From NCBI RefSeq assembly GCF_000768345.1, contig NZ_AVPS01000005.1, forward strand, positions 248,001-312,000: DNA of 64,000 nucleotides, written 5' to 3'. The position numbers were made by a program, and so were the translations under genes. Position 1 is the first letter of the stretch. The number at the start of each line of letters is the position of its first letter. The notes below the pieces were generated by a model. It made no database searches. It was not told the origin of the DNA and saw only the letters and a program-made list of their open reading frames with translations. The DNA is from Lysobacter concretionis Ko07 = DSM 16239. GTDB lineage: Bacteria > Pseudomonadota > Gammaproteobacteria > Xanthomonadales > Xanthomonadaceae. Positions 41,045 to 50,229 of this stretch are shown one piece after another.

Positions 41045-43657
41045 TCAGGCGACTTTCGACGACGCCAGAAAATCCTGCGCAAACCGCTGCAGCACGCCGC
41101 CGGCTTCGTAGATCAGCAGTTCCTCGTCGCTGTCCAGACGGCAGATGACCGGCACGTCCACGCGCTCGCCATTCCTGCGATGGATGACGAGGGTCATGTC
41201 CGCGCCCGGCTGGCACTCGCCTGTCACGTCAAACGTCTCGCTGCCGTCGATGCCCAGTGTGTTGCGGTCGGTGCCGGGCTTGAACTGCAGCGGCAGCACG
41301 CCCATGCCGACCAGGTTGGTGCGGTGGATGCGCTCGAAGCCTTCGGCGGCGATCGCTTCCACGCCGGCCAGGCGCACGCCCTTGGCGGCCCAGTCGCGCG
41401 AGCTGCCCTGGCCGTAGTCCGCGCCGGCGATGATGATCAGCGGCTGCTTGCGCTCCATGTAGGTTTCGATCGCTTCCCACATGCGGGTGACCGTGCCTTC
41501 CGGCTCGATCCGCGCCAGCGAGCCCTGCCGCACCGAGCCGTCCTCGTTGCGCACCATCTCGTTGAACAGTTTCGGGTTCGCGAACGTCGCGCGCTGGGCG
41601 GTCAGGTGGTCGCCGCGGTGGGTGGCGTAGGAGTTGTAGTCCTCTTCCGGCACGCCCATTTTGGTCAGGTACTCGCCGGCTGCGCTGGTGGCAAGGATGG
41701 CGTTGGACGGCGACAGGTGGTCGGTGGTGATGTTGTCGCCGAGCACGGCCAGTGCGCGCATGCCGGTCATCGTGCGAGCGCCGGCCAGCGCGCCTTCCCA
41801 GTACGGCGGACGGCGGATGTAGGTGCTCATCGGGCGCCAGTCGTACAGCGGTTCCACCTTCGGTCCGCCCAGTCCGCTGCGGGCGAACATCGGGTCGTAG
41901 ACCTGGCGGAACTGCTCGGGCTTGACGCTGGCGGCGACAATGGCGTCGATCTCCGCGTCGTCCGGCCACAGGTCTTTCAGCGTGACCGCGTGGCCGTCCT
42001 TGTCGATGCCCAGCACGTCCTTCTCGATGTCGAAACGGATGGTGCCGGCAATGGCATAGGCGACAACCAGCGGCGGCGAGGCAAGGAAGGCCTGCTTGGC
42101 GTACGGATGGATGCGGCCATCGAAGTTGCGGTTGCCCGACAGCACGGCGGTGGCGTACAGGTCGCGCTCGACCACTTCCTTCTGGATCGCCGGATCCAGC
42201 GCGCCGCTCATGCCGTTGCAGGTGGTGCAGGCGAAGCCGACGATGCCGAAGCCCAGTTGCTCCAGCTCCGGCAGCAGCCTGGAATCTTCCAGATACATCT
42301 GCACCGCCTTGGAACCCGGCGCCAGCGAAGTCTTGACCCACGGTTTGCGGGTCAGTCCGCGCGCGTTGGCGTTGCGCGCCAGCAGGCCGGCGGCGACCAC
42401 GTTGCGCGGGTTGCTGGTGTTGGTGCAGCTGGTGATGGCGGCGATGATCACCGCACCGTCGGGCAGCAGGCCCTCGGCTTCCTGCGCGCGGGCGCTGTCC
42501 AGGTTGCCGGCGATGCCGCGCGCGGCGAGATCGGACGTCGGCAGGCGGGCGTGCGGGTTGGACGGCCCGGCCATGGTGCGCACCACGGCGGACAGGTCGA
42601 ACGTGAGCACGCGCTCGTATTCGGCGGTGGTCAGCGCGTCGGCCCACAGACCGGTGTGCTTCGCGTAGGTCTCGACCAGCTTGACCTGCGCGTCTTCGCG
42701 GCCCGTCAGCTTCAGGTAATCGATGGTCTGCCGGTCGATATGGAACATCGCCGCGGTGGCGCCGAACTCCGGCGTCATGTTGGAGATGGTCGCGCGGTCG
42801 CCCAGCGTCAGCGCCGATGCGCCTTCGCCGTAGAACTCCAGGTACGCGCCGACCACACGCTCCCTGCGCAGGAATTCGGTCAGCGCCAGCACGATATCGG
42901 TCGCGGTGATGCCCGGCTGCGGCTTGCCGGTGAGCTCGACGCCGACGATGTCCGGCAGCCGCATCCACGACGCGCGGCCGAGCATCACGCTCTCGGCTTC
43001 CAGCCCGCCGACGCCGATCGCGATCACGCCCAACGCGTTCACGTGCGGGGTGTGGCTGTCGGTGCCGACCAGCGTGTCCGGCGAGGCCACGCCATCGACG
43101 GCCTGGATCACCGGCGACATCCGCTCCAGATTGATCTGATGCATGATCCCGTTGCCCGGCGGGATCACGTCGATGTTCTTGAACGCCTTCTTGGTCCAGT
43201 TGATGAAGTGGAAACGGTCCTCGTTGCGCCGGTCCTCGATGGCGCGGTTTTTCGCGAACGCCTGCCGGTCGAACCCGGCGTGTTCCACCGCCAATGAGTG
43301 ATCGACGATCAACTGCGTCGGCACCACCGGATTGACCAGCGCCGGATCACCGCCCTGCTTCGCGATCGCGTCACGCAGGCCGGCCAGGTCCACCAGTGCG
43401 GTCTGACCGAGGATGTCGTGGCAGACCACGCGCGACGGAAACCACGGGAAGTCCAGATCGCGCCTGCGGTCGATGAGCTGCAACAGCGAGGCCTCCAGCG
43501 TGGCCGGGTCGCAGCGTCGCACCAGGTTCTCGGCAAACACGCGCGAGGTGTACGGCAGCGTGTCGTATGCGCCTGGCCGGATGGCATCCACGGCGACGCG
43601 GGTGTCGAAGTAATCCAGGGACGTGCCCGGCAGGGGCTTGCGGTGGGCGGTGTTCAT
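41045..43657 (-). CDS. acnD: Fe/S-dependent 2-methylisocitrate dehydratase AcnD
   Basis: 870 residues, aconitase fold with [4Fe-4S] cysteines in TSCTNTSNPRN and FACTTCNGMSGA; DDKIT-type and RDWAAKG loops (SSRDWAAKGVRLAG) and the swivelling domain at the end. The combination with adjacent prpF and the length identify AcnD rather than AcnA/AcnB; it dehydrates 2-methylcitrate to 2-methyl-trans-aconitate in the cytosol. prpB and prpC are not adjacent, so the remaining methylcitrate-cycle genes must be elsewhere. Confidence 0.92.
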   Translation of the reverse strand: MNTAHRKPLPGTSLDYFDTRVAVDAIRPGAYDTLPYTSRVFAENLVRRCDPATLEASLLQLIDRRRDLDFPWFPSRVVCHDILGQTALVDLAGLRDAIAKQGGDPALVNPVVPTQLIVDHSLAVEHAGFDRQAFAKNRAIEDRRNEDRFHFINWTKKAFKNIDVIPPGNGIMHQINLERMSPVIQAVDGVASPDTLVGTDSHTPHVNALGVIAIGVGGLEAESVMLGRASWMRLPDIVGVELTGKPQPGITATDIVLALTEFLRRERVVGAYLEFYGEGASALTLGDRATISNMTPEFGATAAMFHIDRQTIDYLKLTGREDAQVKLVETYAKHTGLWADALTTAEYERVLTFDLSAVVRTMAGPSNPHARLPTSDLAARGIAGNLDSARAQEAEGLLPDGAVIIAAITSCTNTSNPRNVVAAGLLARNANARGLTRKPWVKTSLAPGSKAVQMYLEDSRLLPELEQLGFGIVGFACTTCNGMSGALDPAIQKEVVERDLYATAVLSGNRNFDGRIHPYAKQAFLASPPLVVAYAIAGTIRFDIEKDVLGIDKDGHAVTLKDLWPDDAEIDAIVAASVKPEQFRQVYDPMFARSGLGGPKVEPLYDWRPMSTYIRRPPYWEGALAGARTMTGMRALAVLGDNITTDHLSPSNAILATSAAGEYLTKMGVPEEDYNSYATHRGDHLTAQRATFANPKLFNEMVRNEDGSVRQGSLARIEPEGTVTRMWEAIETYMERKQPLIIIAGADYGQGSSRDWAAKGVRLAGVEAIAAEGFERIHRTNLVGMGVLPLQFKPGTDRNTLGIDGSETFDVTGECQPGADMTLVIHRRNGERVDVPVICRLDSDEELLIYEAGGVLQRFAQDFLASSKVA

Positions 43658-43955
43658 GGCGGGCAAGTGAGGACTCCTTGGCAGGCGGCAACGGGTGAAG
43701 GCGGCGGCACGAGGCGCACGATCGGGCCCGCCATTGTAGTGGCCATCGCCCCGGTAGCCGGGCAGTCCACACACGAAGGCCGGTACGGGACGCCTTATGG
43801 GACGCCTTGCCCCGCTTGCGATCTCGGCCACGAGTCAGCGTCGCTGACCGCAACCGTAACCGCGATGCGCGACGCGCGACAGTACTGTCACAACGCCGTC
43901 GGTGCCTTTGCCAGCCTGGCAACCGTGGATAGGCAAACCGGGGAGCCGCGCCTCA

Positions 43956-45101
43956 TCACCCCGCGGAATCAACGCTCCGCCGTACCCGCTTCCAGATATC
44001 CGCCGTCGCATGCTGCCGGGGCTCCACCCGGGCCAGCATCGCCAGGGCTTCCGGCTCTTCCATCCGGCCGTGCTTGCACAACAGCGCGAGCGCGCCAACC
44101 AGTTGTCCGTAACGTAGCGAGCGGCCCAGCGAGTCGGGCGCTTTGCCCGCCTGCGAGCGCGCCACCGCGGTGTGGATGTGCTCGGGCAACTGCCACTTTC
44201 CGGCAACCCGCAACGCCGCCGGCACCGCCCAGGCATCCAGCAGCGCGGTGACGACCTCCGCATCGGCCACCCACCTCGGCTGCCGGGCGTACTGGTCGCG
44301 CACCACGCGCCCCACGATGATCGCGCCCAACCCCTGCAGCAGGCCCATCAACTGCGCGGCAAACGCATCGTCATGCTCGACCAGCTTGGCGTGATCGGTC
44401 GCCGCTGCCGCCGACACCAGGGTGTACTCCCACATCAGGTCCGCGAACGGAGCGAACGCGCCCACATCGCTCGTCCCCATCACCGGCTGCATCAGTGCGG
44501 CCGCGATCAGGTGACGGATCCCGTCGGTGCCCACCATCGCCACCGCGTGGGTGAAGTCCTCCACCGGCCGGGATTGCACGCAATACAACGGACTGCTGGC
44601 GATGCGCAGCAGGTTGCCGGCCAGCACCGGATCCTTGCCGATGATGTCCGCCATCATCCGGCCGGACGCATTGGGATCGTTGACGGTGCGCATCAACTGC
44701 GGCAACACTTGCGGCCGGCGCGGCGTGTAGCGCGGATGCGCCTCGATCCTGCGCAGCAGCGACACCGACCGCGCCACCACGTCCGCATGTGCCGAGCCGG
44801 CCACCACCGCGCCCCGGCTGAAGGACGCGGCATCGAAGGCAATCGCATAGAGACGGTGGAATACCTCGCGATCCTGCTGGTTGCCTGGCCCAGGCAGCTC
44901 GCCCGTCCCGTCTGCATCGACGCTGACGCCATGACCGTCGTGCGATTTCGTCGTGCCCGCATGTCCCGCGAGCACCCCGCCCGGCCCTGCGGCGGATGCC
45001 GGCACGGGCCGACGACGGATCGCCCACCAGGACAAACCTGCGACCAGCAGCACGGCGAGACCCGCAAGCAGAAGTAAAGGCATCGGCATCAGGGATGACA
45101 T
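43956..45101 (-). CDS. HDOD domain protein with N-terminal membrane anchor
   Basis: 381 residues. N-terminal membrane helix LLLLAGLAVLLVAGLSWWAI, a linker, then the HDOD domain (LLRIASSPLYCVQSRPVEDFTHAVAMVGTDGIRHL ... AQLMGLLQGLGAIIVGRVV). HDOD is a degenerate HD/GYP relative lacking the full metal site; members are often in signalling and chemotaxis or type IV pilus control. The role here is undefined. It is adjacent to acnD in the same orientation with about 300 bases between. Confidence 0.85.
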   Translation of the reverse strand: MSSLMPMPLLLLAGLAVLLVAGLSWWAIRRRPVPASAAGPGGVLAGHAGTTKSHDGHGVSVDADGTGELPGPGNQQDREVFHRLYAIAFDAASFSRGAVVAGSAHADVVARSVSLLRRIEAHPRYTPRRPQVLPQLMRTVNDPNASGRMMADIIGKDPVLAGNLLRIASSPLYCVQSRPVEDFTHAVAMVGTDGIRHLIAAALMQPVMGTSDVGAFAPFADLMWEYTLVSAAAATDHAKLVEHDDAFAAQLMGLLQGLGAIIVGRVVRDQYARQPRWVADAEVVTALLDAWAVPAALRVAGKWQLPEHIHTAVARSQAGKAPDSLGRSLRYGQLVGALALLCKHGRMEEPEALAMLARVEPRQHATADIWKRVRRSVDSAG

Positions 45102-45677
45102 TCGGGGCGATCCGCATCTTAACCGTCAAAACATCGAACCTCCGTCTTCCCTTCTCCCGCCAGCGGAACAGGCAGCTGCACCCGCCTCCCCTATCCCGCT
45201 TGCGGGGTGAAGAGCAACGCTCGCGAGCCATGGCTCGCGTGGCGATGAACGCTGGGGCGCGGAGCGAGGTGCCCGTATGGCGGACACGCGAAGGAAGCAT
45301 CCTTGGAGTGTGAGGCACGCGAGACAGCAGCTCGCATCGCCCGACGTTTCGCGTGCCCTCACCCCAACCCTCTCCCGCCCGCGGGAGAGGGAGCAAACCG
45401 CTTCCCTTCTCCCGCCGGCGGGTGAAGGTGCCCGCAGGGCGGATGAGGGCCTACGAGACAGCAACTCCCATGACACCCGCTTTCCCATCGCGTCCCGCAC
45501 GGAATGTCCGCTTCGCTTCCCCTGCGGCGTGTATTGGAGGTCGCAGCACTCTGCCTCACGCCGATCCTGGATCCGGAGCATCAAGGACGGTCTCGGCGGC
45601 GAAGTCTCGAATGACCACGGCAATACCCGGCTAATCGTCTGGGATCGCTTACTGATTCACCCACGGAGAAAACCTGC
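45102..45677. other. Palindrome-rich 576-bp spacer upstream of the adhesin gene
   Basis: No supportable gene. It has an 18-bp perfect palindrome (45222-45239, CGCGAGCCATGGCTCGCG), a CTCTCCCGC / GCGGGAGAG hairpin (45370-45389), and two copies of a CTTCCCTTCTCCCGCC segment (about 45145 and 45402), one of them forming CCCGCCGGCGGG. The TCTCCCGC-type repeat is widespread intergenic sequence in proteobacteria. The last about 190 bases are less repetitive and should hold the adhesin promoter. Confidence 0.65.
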
Positions 45678-48044
45678 ATGCGCCACATCCTTACCCGCCA
45701 CGATAACAACGCTCATCCATCCACCGCCGCTCGCCAGCTCCGCCGCACTCCGGTGGCATTGGCGCTGCTGCTGTTGCTGGGCGCACCACTGGCCGCCTTG
45801 GCGGCCGATCCGGTCTGCTTCAATCCGGACGGCACGCCCAACCCGGGCGCCAACACGGACCAAGGGGCGGAAAATGGAGGTCAATACAACTCGACTTGCA
45901 CGGCCTGGGCCAGTGCGTTTGGCCAAAAAAACGTAGCTTCTGACATATACAGCAGCGCGTTTGGTCAACAAAACCGAGCCATTGAGTGGAGCAGCAACGC
46001 ATTTGGATCGGAGAACTTCGCCTCTGGCGGTTTCAGCAGCGCATTTGGTCATGCCAACGACGCCTCCGGGTGGAACAGCAACGCATTCGGATACCAAAAT
46101 CAAGCCTCCGGCAGGGAGAGCGCCGCGTTTGGCCTTCTCAACGAGGCCTCTGGACTGCGGTCCACCGCAGTGGGCCATGGCAGTCTCGCTCGCGGAGCGG
46201 GCAGCATCGCCGTCGGCGGCTCTATCGACACCACTCACACTCTTGCCAATGACAACTACGCAAGCGCGTTCGGCGTTGCTTCGCAAGCTACGGGCCGCTC
46301 GACCAGTGCCATCGGCAATAGCAACGTGGCTTCTGGAGCTTTCAGCAGCGCGGTTGGCTACCTCAACGAAGCCTCCGGCTATGGCAGCAGTGCGCTGGGG
46401 CACAGAAACACTGCATCGGGCGAGGACAGCAGTGCTGTTGGCAATCGGAACAGCTCACGTGGGGACCGAAGCAGCGTGTTTGGCATTCGTAACGAAGCTC
46501 ACGGCACAGCCAGCAGTGCACTGGGCGCTAATAACACCGCAAGTGGCAACGTCAGCCTCGCAGTGGGCTACACCAACGACGCAGGTGGTCTCGCGAGCAC
46601 TGCGGTGGGGGACTCCAACGACGCGAGCGGCGAGTACGGTACAGCGATAGGCTCCCGGAATGCGGCCCTTGGCGACCGCGGCACCGCGATCGGCATTGCG
46701 AACGAAGCCGCTGGCGAATACAGCACCGCGATCGGCGCTCTGAATCGTGCCGCAGGCGATAGATCTGTCGCCGTCGGCGTGCTGAGTCTTTCAAATGGCC
46801 CGGACAGCATCGCAGTCGGCACGTGGCTTGACGTCAACGGTGATGGCATTCCCGATGTCAACGAAGTCACCGTTGCAAGCGGCGACAACGCCAATGCGTT
46901 CGGCAGCGGAGCGCAGGCCACGGGCGACCACAGCAGCGCGATTGGCACGGGAACCGTGGCCAGCGGCAATGCCAGTGCAGCGTTCGGCCCGAAAGCGATC
47001 GCAAGTGGTGGCCTCAGCGCCGCTATCGGCCCGGCGTCCGCTGCCAGCGCGCTGCAGAGCGCGGCATTCGGATCCGGCGCCAGCGCAATCGCTGAGCGCA
47101 GCGTGGCGTTGGGCTCCAGCTCGGTCGCCGACCGCGTCAACACGGTATCGGTGGGCAGCGTCGGCAGCGAGCGGCAGATCGTCAACGTGGCCGACGCCAC
47201 CGCAGCGACCGACGCCGTCAACCTGCGGCAGATGCAGGCAGCCGTTGCCGGCGCCGGTGGCATGACGGCGGCACAGGTGCAGACCATTGCCGATGCGGGT
47301 GACATGCAGACCCTCACCGATGCCAAGGCCTACGTCGATGCACAAGTGATCGCTGCCGGCAGCATCACCGAAACCCAGGTGCAGGCCATCGCCGATGCGG
47401 GCGACGCGCAGACGTTGGCCGACGCCAACGCCTATGCCGATGCCGGGGATGCGCAGACTCTGGCCGACGCCAAGGTCCATGCCGAGACCTATGCGGATAC
47501 CGGCAACGCGCAGACCCTGGCCGATGCCAATGCCTACACCGATGCCAGCACTTCGCGAACGCTGACCGATGCCAAGTCCTACATCGACGCGCAGGTGATC
47601 TCCGCCGGCAGCATCACTGAAACCCAGGTCCAGGCGATTGCCGATGCCGGCGATGCGCAGACGCTGAGCGATGCCAACGCCTACGCCGACAGCGGCGACA
47701 TCGCCACGCTGAAATCGGCCAACACCTACACCGACCAGCAGATCGCGTCGTACAACCAGGGCCTTGATCAGTTCCGGGTCGAGATGGACGACCGCTTCTA
47801 CAAGGTCGATCGCCGGATCGACCGGCTCGGCGCGACCAGCGCGGCCTACGCCGGGCTGGCGGCCAACACGGCCGGTCTGGGCGGCGTCAACAACATCGGT
47901 ATAGGTATCGGTTCGCAGGGCGGCGAGCAGGCCTTGGCGATCGGCTACCGCCGCGCCATCGGCAACCGCGCCAGTGTGTCGTTCGGCGGTGCGATCGCCG
48001 GCGGCGAGAGCAGTGTGTCCGCGGGTGCCGGCTTCAGCTGGTAA
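45678..48044 (+). CDS. YadA-like trimeric autotransporter adhesin
   Basis: 788 residues. Signal sequence LRRTPVALALLLLLGAPLAALA. From about residue 70 to 500 it consists of degenerate 14-16-residue head repeats (SAFG-N-A-G type; e.g. SSAFGHANDASGWNSNAFG). A neck and coiled stalk follow with repeated QAIADAGDAQTLADANAYAD units. The end is the YadA anchor: DRRIDRLGATSAAYAGLA ... NIGIGIGSQGGEQALAIGYRRAIGNRASVSFGGA, ending in aromatic W (SAGAGFSW), as required for outer-membrane insertion as a trimer. Head repeats use Asn/Ser/Ala; stalk repeats are near-identical. ATG 45678 has GGAGAA upstream. Confidence 0.92.
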   Translation: MRHILTRHDNNAHPSTAARQLRRTPVALALLLLLGAPLAALAADPVCFNPDGTPNPGANTDQGAENGGQYNSTCTAWASAFGQKNVASDIYSSAFGQQNRAIEWSSNAFGSENFASGGFSSAFGHANDASGWNSNAFGYQNQASGRESAAFGLLNEASGLRSTAVGHGSLARGAGSIAVGGSIDTTHTLANDNYASAFGVASQATGRSTSAIGNSNVASGAFSSAVGYLNEASGYGSSALGHRNTASGEDSSAVGNRNSSRGDRSSVFGIRNEAHGTASSALGANNTASGNVSLAVGYTNDAGGLASTAVGDSNDASGEYGTAIGSRNAALGDRGTAIGIANEAAGEYSTAIGALNRAAGDRSVAVGVLSLSNGPDSIAVGTWLDVNGDGIPDVNEVTVASGDNANAFGSGAQATGDHSSAIGTGTVASGNASAAFGPKAIASGGLSAAIGPASAASALQSAAFGSGASAIAERSVALGSSSVADRVNTVSVGSVGSERQIVNVADATAATDAVNLRQMQAAVAGAGGMTAAQVQTIADAGDMQTLTDAKAYVDAQVIAAGSITETQVQAIADAGDAQTLADANAYADAGDAQTLADAKVHAETYADTGNAQTLADANAYTDASTSRTLTDAKSYIDAQVISAGSITETQVQAIADAGDAQTLSDANAYADSGDIATLKSANTYTDQQIASYNQGLDQFRVEMDDRFYKVDRRIDRLGATSAAYAGLAANTAGLGGVNNIGIGIGSQGGEQALAIGYRRAIGNRASVSFGGAIAGGESSVSAGAGFSW

Positions 48045-48395
48045 GCCGTAGCCACGAGGCAAACCGGCCCACGGCCACCGGAGACGGGGTGGCCGTGGGT
48101 TTCTTTGTGCGCCTTTGTCGGCGACACTCAGACCCGCCAAGAGTTGGTCTGCGCATGACGTTTCGCCGATTTTGCGAGAACTTAACAACCCATTCACGAC
48201 ACTTAACGTATTATGCGCATTCCTTCCGCCCTTGCGTCCGGCTCCAGGCGCGCTCGCCGGGGCATGCCGCCATCGCGCCAACGGAAGGAACCCACTGATC
48301 GCCACGACGGACACCAGGCGTGCTTCGCCGCCCTGTCCATCCGCCCGCAACCGCCCGTTGCCGGCCACGGCGATCCAGCCACCTCAAGGAGAACC
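48045..48395. other. Intergenic region between adhesin and the small basic protein gene
   Basis: 351 bases with no gene. It begins with the adhesin terminator (48068-48106). An AT-rich patch at 48165-48215 contains a TATTAT hexamer (48209-48214), a possible -10 for the next gene, but no good -35 at the right spacing. The frames from 48213 reading into the next gene overlap this leader and are not used. Confidence 0.55.
48068..48106 (+). terminator. Rho-independent terminator of the adhesin gene
   Basis: 12-bp stem CCCACGGCCACC / GGTGGCCGTGGG with an 8-base loop, followed by TTTCTTT. Starts 23 bases after the stop codon. Confidence 0.92.
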
Positions 48396-48662
48396 ATGTC
48401 CAGCAAACCCGCCCGGACCACCACCCAGCGCAACAATCCGTCACACCTTTTCGCATCCAACCGCGGCAGGAACCAGAACGTCAGCATGACCAGCGATACC
48501 ATCGCCGACGACATCGCGGCCTTCAAGAAAAACGGGGGCCGTATCGAGGTTCTCGGCACCACCCCGATCCGCGCCAACCTCACGGCGTTCCGCTCCCGCG
48601 GCAATACCCAGCGCAAGCGTCCGGCCGCGGCCAAGACGGCTGCCAAAAAGGCCACCGGCTGA
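48396..48662 (+). CDS. Small basic protein of unknown function
   Basis: 88 residues beginning MSSKPARTTTQRNNPS. Middle segment DDIAAFKKNGGRIEVLGTTPIRANL contains an AF-K-GG-I-V-L pattern resembling the middle of small RNA polymerase-binding or nucleoid-like proteins such as SutA, but similarity is slight. The C-terminus is a basic Lys/Ala tail (RKRPAAAKTAAKKATG), a DNA- or RNA-binding type of tail. The ATG at 48396 follows CAAGGAGA. Monocistronic, with an AT-rich patch upstream. Confidence 0.6.
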   Translation: MSSKPARTTTQRNNPSHLFASNRGRNQNVSMTSDTIADDIAAFKKNGGRIEVLGTTPIRANLTAFRSRGNTQRKRPAAAKTAAKKATG

Positions 48663-48981
48663 CACCGTCGCCGCGCACTCCGGGCGCAACCGCCCAAGCC
48701 GGCGCAGAGTCGGATAGCGCCTGATCCGATGCCACGCCATTCTCCCGGCTCACCACCGCCAAGCGGCCGGTGACCAGGAAAAGGCCTGAAGGCCATCCGG
48801 CCTATTGACCAGCCCGCTGCGGCTCCATCTTTCCCGGACCGCTTTGCGTACGCTCTGCGCGCGTCCCGACTTGTGGCTTGATGCCCCAACTGACAACCGG
48901 TGGCTTCGGATGAAGATGCCTGTGCGAGCAGCCATCCCATCCGGAGGCCACCGTTTTCTTGCAACCGCGCTCCTGCCCGTC
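48663..48981. other. Intergenic region between the small basic protein and the alcohol dehydrogenase
   Basis: 319 bases without a gene or a clear terminator; the two flanking genes converge. Only GC-rich artefact frames are present. No repeat or binding site stands out. Confidence 0.5.
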
Positions 48982-50082
48982 TCACCCGCCAGGGACGATC
49001 GCGACCTTCAACACGCCGTCGCGCTGGTTGGCGAACAGGTCATAAGCCTCGACGATGTCGTCGAGCTTGTAGTGGTGCGTCACCAACGCGCCGAAATCAG
49101 CGCGGCCTGACGCCACCACGTTCATCAGCCGGCGCATGCGCTCCTTGCCGCCGGGGCACAGCGCGGTGTTGATTCGGTGGTCGCCCAGCCCGGCTGCGAA
49201 CGCCGCCAGCGGAATCTTCAGGTCTTCCGAATACACCCCCAGGCTCGACAGCGTGCCGCCGGGCTTGAGTACACGCAGCGCCTGCTCGAAGGTGGCCTGC
49301 GTGCCCAGCGCCTCGATCGCCGAATCCACGCCGCGGCCGCCGGTGAGCTTCATGATCTCGTCGACGACATCGCAGTTGCGGAAGTTCAGCGCCACGTCCG
49401 CGCCCATCGCCCGGGAGACGTCGAGGCGGTGGTCATTGCCGTCCACGGTGATGATGGTCGAGGCACCCAGCAGGCGCGCGCCGGCGGTCACGCACAGGCC
49501 GATCGGCCCCTGCGCGAACACCGCCACCACGTCACCGATGCGGATGTTGGCGTTCTCCGCACCCTTGAACCCGGTGGACATGATGTCCGGACACATCAGC
49601 ACCTGCTCGTCGGTCAGGCCGTCCGGAATCGGCGCCAGGTTGCCCTGCGCGTCGGGCACCAGCACGTACTCGGCCTGGGCGCCGTCGATCATGTTGCCGA
49701 AGCGCCAGCCGGCGGTGGCCTTGTAGCCGTGGTGGCCGCAGCGCCCCCTCTGGATCAGGTAGCTGCCGTCCTGCGAGGCGACGCCGTCCTGCGCGGCATA
49801 GGAGTTGAAGTTGGGGCAGATCGCCCCGGCGATGACGCGCTGGCCTTCGGTGTAACCGGTCACGGCGCTGCCCAGCTTCTCGATCACCCCCACCGGCTCG
49901 TGGCCGATGGTCAGGCCCTTGGCGACCGGATACTCGCCCTTGAGGATGTGGATGTCGGTGCCGCAGATTGTGGTGGTGGTGATGCGGATCAGCGCGTCGT
50001 TCGGACCGACGTCGGGAATGGGCTTGTCGGCCAGCTCGATGCGACCGGGGCCAACGAAGGTCGCGGCTTTCATCATGCTCAT
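48982..50082 (-). CDS. Zinc-dependent alcohol dehydrogenase family protein
   Basis: 366 residues. MDR family: catalytic CGTDIHILKGEYP and GHEPVGVIEKLGS (zinc ligands Cys and His/Glu), VAVFAQGPIGLCVTAGARLLGA dinucleotide loop, then DGNDHRLDVSRAMGAD, which favours NAD over NADP. The central cysteine cluster of classical enzymes is replaced by the segment RGRCGHHGYKATAGW. Resembles bacterial Zn alcohol/isopropanol-type dehydrogenases (TbADH-like). Substrate uncertain. No partner gene in the immediate vicinity. Confidence 0.87.
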   Translation of the reverse strand: MSMMKAATFVGPGRIELADKPIPDVGPNDALIRITTTTICGTDIHILKGEYPVAKGLTIGHEPVGVIEKLGSAVTGYTEGQRVIAGAICPNFNSYAAQDGVASQDGSYLIQRGRCGHHGYKATAGWRFGNMIDGAQAEYVLVPDAQGNLAPIPDGLTDEQVLMCPDIMSTGFKGAENANIRIGDVVAVFAQGPIGLCVTAGARLLGASTIITVDGNDHRLDVSRAMGADVALNFRNCDVVDEIMKLTGGRGVDSAIEALGTQATFEQALRVLKPGGTLSSLGVYSEDLKIPLAAFAAGLGDHRINTALCPGGKERMRRLMNVVASGRADFGALVTHHYKLDDIVEAYDLFANQRDGVLKVAIVPGG

Positions 50083-50229
50083 GGCGTAGTCCTGACGTGT
50101 GAGGTGCCGCGTGCCATGGCGGGTTCCTCCGGGTGGGGACCCTACACTGCGTCGGTGGACGTGATTGGCGCGTCGCCGCGCAGCCTTTCGTGGCCGCGTC
50201 GGCGGATCCGGGCCGAAGCGGCCCTGCGT

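Noticed and set aside
40919-43297. 792-codon frame opposite acnD
   Set aside because: Antisense shadow; acnD has the full aconitase signature on the other strand.
43304-43317. GTGATCGACGATCAA inside acnD, FNR-like
   Set aside because: Half-sites are out of the required spacing by one base and lie in a coding region.
48165-48215. Strong promoter for the small basic protein (TATTAT at 48209)
   Set aside because: No -35 hexamer at 16-18 bases, and the spacing to the nearest TTAACA is 21 bases; kept only as an AT-rich patch.
46791-48368. 525-codon open frame opposite the adhesin
   Set aside because: Mirror of the repetitive adhesin; Gly/Val/Ile/Arg runs reflect complement of Asp/Ala repeats.
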